Positions 1 through 5,231 of a stretch of DNA of 5,231 bases are shown in pieces. The notes below the pieces were generated by a model. The model was not told the DNA's origin, ran no database searches, and saw only the letters and a list, made by a program, of their open reading frames with translations. Position numbers and translations under genes: made by a program. Origin of the DNA: Candidatus Bathyarchaeota archaeon. Lineage in GTDB: Archaea > Thermoproteota > CALKCG01 > B24 > JAGTQN01. The stretch is taken from assembly GCA_018396395.1 (NCBI GenBank), contig JAGTQN010000035.1, forward strand, positions 1 to 5,231. Reading direction: 5' to 3'. Every line of letters begins with the position of its first letter. Within the stretch, counting starts at the first letter, position 1.

Positions 1-108
1 TAGCCACTTATGGGCTTCTATGCATTCGGGGGAATAAGCATACCAGATCCTTCAAGTCCGAGTCCGAAAGAGTTTTATATATACCAAGAACATGCCCATA
101 AGTGGCTA
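1..108. repeat. 15-base perfect inverted repeat abutting the window's left edge
   Basis: Bases 1-15 (TAGCCACTTATGGGC) are the exact reverse complement of bases 94-108 (GCCCATAAGTGGCTA), separated by 78 bases. Pairing breaks at base 16 against base 93. The outer end cannot be tested because the window starts there. The right arm lies within the permease gene in a codon-sensible stretch (AHKWLS), so the left arm is more likely the copied one. It contains both the in-frame TAG and the apparent ATG of that gene. Confidence 0.8.
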
Positions 109-2697
109 TCTGTTTTTGAATGCAGTACAATTGTACTTCTGAACTTAATAAACCCTGTAACCATGACTTTTGGAGGAATGACGGTTGAAGTTTTAAACTT
201 TTTATCCCACGGTCAACCTTTATGGTGGTCCATTGATGCTTTCTTTCCTGAGGTGATGGTATACGTAGAACCAAACATTCCCTCAGAAATAATTCTTAGA
301 GGACCGCAAAAATCCCTTTTAGCTGGCTTTAGCTACCCTATTGGTATTCTTACTAATGCAAGTTCAGAGAGTCCCGAAGGTGAAGGATTTATTTTACGCC
401 CAGGGCAAACACTAATCATTACAAATACACCTGCACAAATAGTCAAGGATACGTATCTTCTTTATTCGATCCGCTTAAATAACACAAGAAAATACTTTGT
501 GTCAAATCAAAGGGCCGAAGGTTTCGATGAATTGGCAAGTCAATTTAAAACAAGAGCCGAATTCGCCTTTTCTCAAAAACTGTATAACATAAGCTATAGT
601 AATACTATGGCTGCCTGGAGCTATATTACGGCCGCTTATAGCGCAACAATGGATCTCATTGTCGAGCTTGTGAATACTACAGCATTCCTATTTATCCTTC
701 TAATACCTTTTGCTCTCTTAGGTGAAAGGCTAATATTACCAAAGGCTGGAGTTAGAAGACTAATCGTCATTATTACTATGATCGTTTTATGTCTGCTAGT
801 CTTTGAATTCTTCCATCCAGGATTTAACGTTTCTACCAATATCCCAATCATGATTATAGGTTCCCTTGTCGTAGTTTTTACTATACCTGTTATGTGGTAC
901 ATTTTCTCTGAAGCTCGCTCCACTGCAGCTGAGTTAACAAAAATGATTGTGGGGAAACATATAATCGAGGTAAGCCGAAGTAGCGCTACATCAATGGCAT
1001 TCTCTGTCGGAATACAGAATATGAGACGAAGGAGATTTAGAACTATATTGACTTTAATCTCGATAACAGTCATTGTTCTGGCTATAGTTGCCTTTACATC
1101 CGTATCGAACATTACGGTCTTGCACCATGTGGAAGCCCCAGGCAGTCCACTTTATAGTGGCCTTTTGGTCAGAAAGAAGCCCTGGGCTCCTATTCCAGAG
1201 CAACTCTCTATAAGTTTGAGGGGGAGATTCAAGGGCGAGGTAATCACCGCTATGAGAACTTGGGTATATCCTCCCCTTGAGAACCTTCTCCTAGGCCAAG
1301 GAGTTGTAGTCCAGGCTATCTTAGGTCTGACTCCACAGGAGGCTGAGATTACGATGGTTGGAGACATCCTTCTTAAAGGGCGCTGGTTTGAAGAAGGAGA
1401 CTTAACCCATTGCATCATCCCTCAAAAGATCGCTAATCAACTCGGTCTAGATTTGGGATCTATCATTGAAATTTACGGTGTTAAACTTACAATCATTGGA
1501 ATATTTAATGGATCTAAACTCTGGAATGGAAAGATCGGTTATATCGATCTGGATGAAGAAGCCATAACGCCCATGGACTATGTTGCCATCGGAGGCGAAT
1601 CAGGGGCAGCTACGGCTGTTACAAAGGTCCCTCACATTGTCGGAGATTTTGTTATTTTAGTTCCTTACAACCTTGCACTACATGGCTTTAATGCCTTACC
1701 TTACTCCCTTTCTATAGCCTTTAATGATATAGAACACTTGAGAGAAGAAGCTCAAGCCCTTTCGTTATCCATAGGCACAGATATTTATGTTGGAAATGTT
1801 ATGTCAAGCACTGTTTCTATCTATAGACCAACAATAGGGGTAATGCTTTCTGGAACTGAGATAGTATACATACCGCTAATTATTGCATCCTTTACTCTTC
1901 TTAACGTGATGTTATCAGCAGTCCATGAGAGGATTAGAGAAATTGGAATTTTTAGTTCCCTCGGCTTAGCTCCAGCCCATGTAGGTACTATGTTCCTTAT
2001 AGAATCGATTCTTTATGCATTAATTAGCTCAGTCATAGGTTATCTTCTTGGAATTCTTGTAATAAATCTTATCTATACATCAAGGCTTATGCCTTTAACT
2101 TTTTACCCCAATTATACCTCTACAGTAATAATTCTTGCAATATTCGCATGTATGGCATCCGTTCTATTATCAACCTTATATCCAGCACGAAAGGCGGCCT
2201 TGCTGGTAACGCCTTCCTTAGAGAGACGCTGGACTCCATCAACGAAGCCACAGGGAGATGACTGGCTCTTCTCACTACCATTTGTTTGTGAGAGGAGGGA
2301 GCTATCAGGGATTCTAGCCTATCTCCGAGAATATCTTGACATCCACAGTACTACAGGCTCTGGATCCTTTGCATGCGAAGGAAGTTTCTATGATAAAATG
2401 GATGTAGAGGGAAGGGTAATTCCAGCACTAAAGGCCAAAATATGGTTAGCTCCGTTTGAGCTTGGAATAAGGCAAACTATGGTTCTGACTCCCGTTCTTC
2501 GGAAGGAAAGTGAGTATACATTTGTATTATCCTTACATAGAGAAACAGGTTATAGGGATACTTGGATAAATGCTAATGTGTACTTTGTAGATAACATTAG
2601 GAAACAGATTCTACTTTGGAGGACGATTACTCCATCTGACAGAGCGAATTATATTGAGAGGGGGCTAAAAGAAATAAATCAGTTTCTAAGAGAGTGA
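10..2697 (+). CDS. Large FtsX/MacB-like ABC transporter permease, 5' end probably incomplete
   Basis: This is an 895-residue membrane protein with a recognisable FtsX permease core. The first core helix is near 343-363, preceded by the basic stretch NMRRRRFRT. An extracytoplasmic domain of the MacB periplasmic-core type spans about 366-618, with the typical pattern LKGRWFEEGD, LGLDLGSIIEIYG and IIGIF at 454-498. Three more helices lie near 619-637, 658-688 and 704-724, with the hallmark ERIREIGIFSSLGL at 640-653 and PARKAA at 725-730. Ahead of the core are about 210 soluble residues and three extra helices (215-237, 250-267, 279-299). After the core is a 155-residue soluble domain of unknown type, probably cytosolic. 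Such permeases usually work with an ATPase to move lipids, peptides or lipoproteins, or to act mechanically across the envelope; none is visible here. Residues 1-210 should lie outside the cell, yet there is no signal peptide. ATG 10-12 follows an in-frame TAG at 1-3, and both fall in a suspicious inverted copy of 94-108. The true start is probably upstream. Substrate is unknown. Confidence 0.85.
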   Translation: MGFYAFGGISIPDPSSPSPKEFYIYQEHAHKWLSVFECSTIVLLNLINPVTMTFGGMTVEVLNFLSHGQPLWWSIDAFFPEVMVYVEPNIPSEIILRGPQKSLLAGFSYPIGILTNASSESPEGEGFILRPGQTLIITNTPAQIVKDTYLLYSIRLNNTRKYFVSNQRAEGFDELASQFKTRAEFAFSQKLYNISYSNTMAAWSYITAAYSATMDLIVELVNTTAFLFILLIPFALLGERLILPKAGVRRLIVIITMIVLCLLVFEFFHPGFNVSTNIPIMIIGSLVVVFTIPVMWYIFSEARSTAAELTKMIVGKHIIEVSRSSATSMAFSVGIQNMRRRRFRTILTLISITVIVLAIVAFTSVSNITVLHHVEAPGSPLYSGLLVRKKPWAPIPEQLSISLRGRFKGEVITAMRTWVYPPLENLLLGQGVVVQAILGLTPQEAEITMVGDILLKGRWFEEGDLTHCIIPQKIANQLGLDLGSIIEIYGVKLTIIGIFNGSKLWNGKIGYIDLDEEAITPMDYVAIGGESGAATAVTKVPHIVGDFVILVPYNLALHGFNALPYSLSIAFNDIEHLREEAQALSLSIGTDIYVGNVMSSTVSIYRPTIGVMLSGTEIVYIPLIIASFTLLNVMLSAVHERIREIGIFSSLGLAPAHVGTMFLIESILYALISSVIGYLLGILVINLIYTSRLMPLTFYPNYTSTVIILAIFACMASVLLSTLYPARKAALLVTPSLERRWTPSTKPQGDDWLFSLPFVCERRELSGILAYLREYLDIHSTTGSGSFACEGSFYDKMDVEGRVIPALKAKIWLAPFELGIRQTMVLTPVLRKESEYTFVLSLHRETGYRDTWINANVYFVDNIRKQILLWRTITPSDRANYIERGLKEINQFLRE

Positions 2698-2701
2698 GTG
2701 G

Positions 2702-4666
2702 ATGGAAAAAGAATACGTTTCTGAGAGGGCCCTTACAGGGAGAGTGCTTCTCGCGATACTATTCGGGTGTGTAATTATTCAGCCAGGGCTCATGTACCTA
2801 TATCTGGTGTCTGGCTGGGCCCTTCCTCTTTCAACATGGCTCGTAATACTTCTTTGGACGGAACTTTCTAGACTTTTAGGAAATCCTATGAAGAAACAGG
2901 AAATCTTCATCATAATGTCCTTTCAATGGACGGCCATCAGCGGAGCTTGGCTCTTTCTTAATCCAATAAGGAATCTATACTTTGCCCAAAGCGGCATTCC
3001 AAGAAGTTTTGGTATAATAGAAATCCCATGGTGGTGGGCTCCTATAAATGGATTGGAGAAAATTTCGGCGACAAGAACTTTTTTTGATCCTGCATGGATA
3101 TTTCCACTTTTTGTTATGCTCCTCGTCTTTACTTTAGAACTCATAGCCTCCATTTCAGTGGGATACTTAGCATACCAGATCTTCGTCGTTGAGCAAAAGT
3201 TGGAATTCCCGTCACAATCAGCCTCAGCTATTACCATCGTGACACTTGCGGAAAGGGAAACGAAAAGAATGCGAGTTTTGACGACTGCAGCCCTAGTTGG
3301 AATGATATATGCAATATTCTCATTCTTGATCCCCTATTTTACTGGTGGTATTGGTAGTTCTCCTCTCCAATTCCTACCAAGGGGATGGAGGGACATAACA
3401 TATCTCATCGAGCCCCTCATTCCTGGTGGCATAATGGGACTTGATACAACCCTTTTCACTTTCATTACGGGCTTCATTGTTCCCCTTCCGGTACTTATTC
3501 TGATGCTAATAACCTCTCTTGGAATCTATCTAATCGGTAATCACTTCATAATTCCTAAGGAATATGGGGGATTTGGTCTTTGGCCTGAATGGAGACCAGG
3601 GATGCCTATGCTTCTAGCTATTTCTAGATCTCAGCTATATGTTTGGATTAGCGTAGCCATAGGTTTTTCTTTAGCTGCGGTTTTCATTCCGTTATTACTT
3701 AGACCAAAGATAGTTATTAGAGCCTTTAGTGGTCTGAAAAAAATTAGCGAGAAAGAGAGGTCTCTTATTCCATGGTGGACACCTCTTATCACATTTTTCG
3801 GAGCTACACTCACATCTGTTATCCTCACTCATTTCTTAATTCCAGGCTTTCCCATATGGATCCTACTCCTCTTCTCGATAGGCTTTTCCTTCTTCGCATC
3901 ATTCCTATCAGCAAGCGCTTCAGGAATAACTTTTGGAGGAATGAGTATCCCCTATTTAAGGGAAAGCATTATCTATTTTAGTGGATACAAGAACTTGGAT
4001 ATCTGGTTTGCCAACTACATTACATGGGGTACATCTCCTTATCTTAACCTTCAACAAATAGGTGGACTTGCTTGGGTAGCCTCTCCACCTATGGCTGGTT
4101 TACCCCTCATAGTCGATGGCGGTGGTATTACCGGAGCCTTTAAGATGGCAGACATCGTAAAATGCTCAAAGCGCGAATATATATTAGCAGTTCTTATAGT
4201 ATCAATCTTAGGTTGGAGTATGAGTTTCATATATAGTTCTATTTTTTGGAACGTAGCTTCTATTCCATCAAGTGCATATCCATATACAGTTACAGGATGG
4301 GCTACCGAAGTTATCGAGAGGAGCAGATGGGTAAATTGGCTTTGGACGGGAATTCTATTTAATTCAAACTATATCTCGATTAGCTTCTTAATTGGAGTAA
4401 TTATTACAGTTATTTGCAATTTTGCCAATATAGCTTATGCTCCAATAGCTATAGCTACTGGAATATTAACTCCTATGCCTGTAGTTATATCACAATTTTT
4501 AGGTTGCCTTATAGGCAATTTTATTAAGGCTAAGATTGGTCAAACCCAATGGTTAAGCTATAGACCACTAATAGTAATAGGTTTTATCATTGGAGATGGT
4601 GTCATCCTAACACTTACGGTAGCAACTACTCTAATTTCAAAAGCACAATGGGTCCTGCCATATTAA
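2702..4666 (+). CDS. Polytopic membrane protein, OPT-like / DUF6785-like putative transporter
   Basis: This 654-residue protein is strongly hydrophobic with roughly 12-14 membrane segments, near 13-33, 43-60, 66-86, 131-157, 192-212, 250-278, 310-333, 359-379, 384-406, 492-514, 558-580, 586-607 and 620-645. Several blocks recall the oligopeptide-transporter superfamily and the related DUF6785 proteins. These are VVEQKLEFPSQSASA at 162-176, GLDTTLFTFITGFIVPLPV at 246-264, FKMADIVKCSKREY at 480-493 (compare the QDLKTGY...TPRKQQ block of bacterial OPT proteins), and YAPIAIATGILTPMPVVIS at 579-597 followed by GDGVILT at 631-637. This assignment rests on remembered family patterns, not a search. 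The ATG lies four bases after the permease stop. No strong Shine-Dalgarno is present; the weak GTGAGTGG overlaps the upstream stop, which fits translational coupling. The protein was probably made with the permease and may contribute to solute uptake or export. The substrate cannot be inferred. Confidence 0.85.
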   Translation: MEKEYVSERALTGRVLLAILFGCVIIQPGLMYLYLVSGWALPLSTWLVILLWTELSRLLGNPMKKQEIFIIMSFQWTAISGAWLFLNPIRNLYFAQSGIPRSFGIIEIPWWWAPINGLEKISATRTFFDPAWIFPLFVMLLVFTLELIASISVGYLAYQIFVVEQKLEFPSQSASAITIVTLAERETKRMRVLTTAALVGMIYAIFSFLIPYFTGGIGSSPLQFLPRGWRDITYLIEPLIPGGIMGLDTTLFTFITGFIVPLPVLILMLITSLGIYLIGNHFIIPKEYGGFGLWPEWRPGMPMLLAISRSQLYVWISVAIGFSLAAVFIPLLLRPKIVIRAFSGLKKISEKERSLIPWWTPLITFFGATLTSVILTHFLIPGFPIWILLLFSIGFSFFASFLSASASGITFGGMSIPYLRESIIYFSGYKNLDIWFANYITWGTSPYLNLQQIGGLAWVASPPMAGLPLIVDGGGITGAFKMADIVKCSKREYILAVLIVSILGWSMSFIYSSIFWNVASIPSSAYPYTVTGWATEVIERSRWVNWLWTGILFNSNYISISFLIGVIITVICNFANIAYAPIAIATGILTPMPVVISQFLGCLIGNFIKAKIGQTQWLSYRPLIVIGFIIGDGVILTLTVATTLISKAQWVLPY

Positions 4667-4860
4667 TATTAATTGTTGTCAAGGCATTAAATAATCGAGT
4701 AATTTTATAGGGCGCCCGTTGTTACGGCTTCTTATGTCCGGCTATGCTATCATTTCAGCAATTATCACGAAGTAACGGTTGCCTGTAGGCCTCCGACCTT
4801 CAGTTCCCTTTCCCTAGGATCGCGACAAAAAGCCTCATCTTGATTTCCTTCTCCTTTTTG

Positions 4861-4879
4861 TAGAGCCCCTTAAGCTCTA
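4861..4879. repeat. Short hairpin TAGAGC-loop-GCTCTA
   Basis: Six-base perfect arms (4861-4866 and 4874-4879) enclose a seven-base loop. With bulged bases the stem can extend through the flanking CCTTTT and AAAGG. No T-run follows on either strand, so it is not a standard terminator. It lies inside stretch B of the possible minus-strand gene relic. Confidence 0.35.
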
Positions 4880-5037
4880 AAAGGCCACGATCAGAAGGAC
4901 GAGCTTTGAATTCCAATTTCTTATCCCTTGTATCACGAAACTCCATGGGAAAAAGGATAGCCCTCAAAGTCCCTCAAAAAGCCAAAGTTAACAGTATCAA
5001 AAGGGTAAAAGAAAAAGGCTAAATAGTTCTGAAATGG

Positions 5038-5050
5038 TTTTTTTTCTTTT
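5038..5050 (+). terminator. T8CT4 tract, candidate archaeal terminator
   Basis: Eight Ts, one C and four Ts form the longest T-tract of the intergenic region on the plus strand. Archaeal RNA polymerase commonly stops at such tracts without a hairpin. It could end transcription from the two-gene membrane operon, whose last stop codon is about 370 bases upstream, which would imply a long 3' untranslated region. It could also simply be A+T-rich promoter sequence. Confidence 0.35.
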
Positions 5051-5060
5051 AATTTTAAAG
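5049..5060 (+). promoter_or_regulatory. Candidate archaeal TATA box for the downstream gene
   Basis: TTAATTTTAAAG resembles an archaeal TATA element. Initiation about 25 bases downstream would fall near 5080 and leave a short leader of about 28 bases containing the GAGGT site. The surrounding sequence is generally A+T-rich, so the match is only suggestive. No clear purine-rich BRE precedes it, because the T-tract lies there instead. Confidence 0.35.
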
Positions 5061-5073
5061 AGACACGACCAAT

Positions 5074-5087
5074 CTGTAAGCTGTAAG
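5074..5087. repeat. Tandem heptamer CTGTAAG x2
   Basis: Two exact copies of CTGTAAG lie back to back (5074-5080, 5081-5087), framed by AATCT (5071-5075) and its inverted copy AGATT (5086-5090). The block sits at the predicted transcription start of the downstream gene, between its TATA-like box and its Shine-Dalgarno site. An operator role is possible but unproven. Confidence 0.4.
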
Positions 5088-5095
5088 ATTAGGAA

Positions 5096-5100
5096 GAGGT
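5096..5100 (+). promoter_or_regulatory. Shine-Dalgarno site for the TTG-started sugar-enzyme gene
   Basis: GAGGT matches the archaeal anti-Shine-Dalgarno core and sits eight bases before TTG 5109. The reading frame is closed by TAG at 5100-5102, so this site decides the start codon. Confidence 0.65.
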
Positions 5101-5108
5101 AGATAGGT

Positions 5109-5231
5109 TTGATTCGGCTCTACCTTGTTATAGGATGGCCCCCAACTCCTGAGAAAATACGCCTGGCTAAGCAATTGGGTGTCCACGGAATCGTAGGAGG
5201 ACCCATAACGACCCCAGGTCAGCCAGCTCCG
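5109..5231 (+). CDS. N-terminal fragment of a mannonate dehydratase-like / xylose-isomerase-like TIM-barrel enzyme
   Basis: Only the first 41 codons are visible, and the gene runs off the right end. The peptide opens with a short beta strand (IRLYLVIG), then PPTPEKIRLAKQLGVHGIVG, the strand-helix-strand pattern that begins many mannonate dehydratases (UxuA-like) and related sugar-phosphate isomerase/epimerase barrels. If it is a mannonate dehydratase it would convert D-mannonate to 2-keto-3-deoxygluconate in hexuronate breakdown. The metal-binding catalytic residues lie beyond the window, so the exact enzyme cannot be fixed. The start is well supported: an in-frame TAG at 5100-5102 leaves TTG 5109 as the only conventional start nearby, and GAGGT at 5096-5100 is eight bases upstream. 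It has its own probable promoter and is not closely linked to the transporter genes, which end about 440 bases earlier. Confidence 0.55.
   Translation, partial: MIRLYLVIGWPPTPEKIRLAKQLGVHGIVGGPITTPGQPAP

Larger units (their letters stand above)
4679..5088 (-). pseudogene. Possible decayed protein-coding gene, family not recognised
   Basis: On the minus strand the intergenic region is covered by three overlapping open stretches. Stretch A (5088 down to a stop at 4933-4935) contains NFGFLRDFEGYPFSHG. Stretch B (from an upstream stop at 4974-4976 to a stop at 4800-4802) gives a 48-residue ORF from ATG 4944-4946, including RDKKLEFKARPSDRGLLELK and RLFVAILGKG. Stretch C continues in another frame with TEGRRPTGNRYFVIIAEMIA, meets a TAG at 4742-4744, then reads PDIRSRNNGRPIKLLDYLMP to a stop at 4679-4681. 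Joining A, B and C needs one frame change near 4938-4948 and one in the GGGAAAGGG run at 4806-4814. The peptides have ordinary composition, whereas plus-strand frames here are Ser/Cys/His-rich and look non-coding. A broken gene or mobile-element relic fits, but stitched frames can mislead. I do not recognise the family, and no terminal inverted repeats were seen. Confidence 0.33.
4667..5108. other. 442-base intergenic region without an intact gene
   Basis: No tRNA, rRNA, CRISPR repeat or known riboswitch was recognised on either strand. The left part carries the palindrome GGGCGCCC at 4710-4717, followed by a small CCGT/ACGG stem (4716-4719 with 4724-4727). The middle holds the possible minus-strand gene relic and a hairpin at 4861-4879. 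The right part holds the T-tract, TATA-like box, tandem heptamer and Shine-Dalgarno site of the next gene. Confidence 0.6.

Noticed and set aside
636..1418. Minus-strand open frames opposite the permease gene (636-1112 and 1152-1418)
   Set aside because: They lie wholly opposite a convincing FtsX coding sequence, have no recognisable domains and show the composition expected of antisense shadows.
37..3181. 13-base exact match AGCATACCAGATC at 37-49 and 3169-3181
   Set aside because: A match of this length is not surprising in about 5 kb, and the encoded peptides around it are not similar.
2923..3981. Open frames overlapping the OPT-like gene (2923-3237 minus, 3631-3828 minus, 3772-3981 plus)
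   Set aside because: They overlap a continuous 654-codon membrane protein gene with family motifs on both sides; their peptides are His/Ser/Tyr-rich or basic and resemble shadows.
4735..4790. Possible C/D-box small RNA on the minus strand (GTGATAA, CTGA, ATGATAG)
   Set aside because: Box-like words occur, but no final D box lies at a sensible distance and no terminal stem is present; the same bases read as protein-like codons.
4710..4800. Possible tRNA or structured RNA in the more G+C-rich part of the intergenic region
   Set aside because: There is a GGGCGCCC palindrome and weak pairing between GTTAC and GTAAC, but no cloverleaf, no TTCGA-type loop and no CCA-side acceptor pairing could be built.

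Overview
The window looks archaeal, probably from a thermophilic or uncultivated TACK-type lineage such as Bathyarchaeia. The grounds are moderate A+T content, Ile/Lys/Arg-rich proteins, Shine-Dalgarno sites of the GAGGT type, a TTG start, a TATA-like box and a T-tract in the intergenic region, and a very large FtsX-type permease of a style common in archaea. The lineage is inferred from style alone, since no phylogenetic marker is present.

Positions 10-2697 (+) encode most of a large FtsX/MacB-type ABC transporter permease with an extra N-terminal extracytoplasmic region, three extra membrane segments and a C-terminal cytosolic domain. Its apparent start is suspect. The first 15 bases of the window are an exact inverted copy of bases 94-108, and both the in-frame stop (1-3) and the only nearby ATG (10-12) lie inside that copy. 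The predicted topology also requires a signal sequence or membrane segment that is absent. The true gene therefore probably extends further upstream. Four bases after its stop, positions 2702-4666 (+) encode a 654-residue polytopic membrane protein resembling the oligopeptide-transporter (OPT) superfamily and the DUF6785-like proteins. The two genes are almost certainly co-transcribed. No ABC ATPase is visible, so it may lie outside the window.

Positions 4667-5108 hold no intact gene. The minus strand reads as three overlapping open stretches that together look like a decayed protein gene with two frameshifts and one stop. This region also contains a small hairpin, a T8CT4 tract, a TATA-like box, a tandem heptamer and a Shine-Dalgarno site leading into the next gene.

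From 5109 a TTG-started gene begins and runs off the window. Its 41 visible residues resemble the N-terminus of a TIM-barrel mannonate dehydratase or xylose-isomerase-like sugar enzyme. Taken together, the region may be an envelope transport operon followed by a sugar-catabolism gene, but no substrate can be read from the sequence. I found no clear evidence of a new defence or mobile system. The items most worth checking are the suspect left end, the minus-strand gene relic and the unusual domain extensions of the permease.
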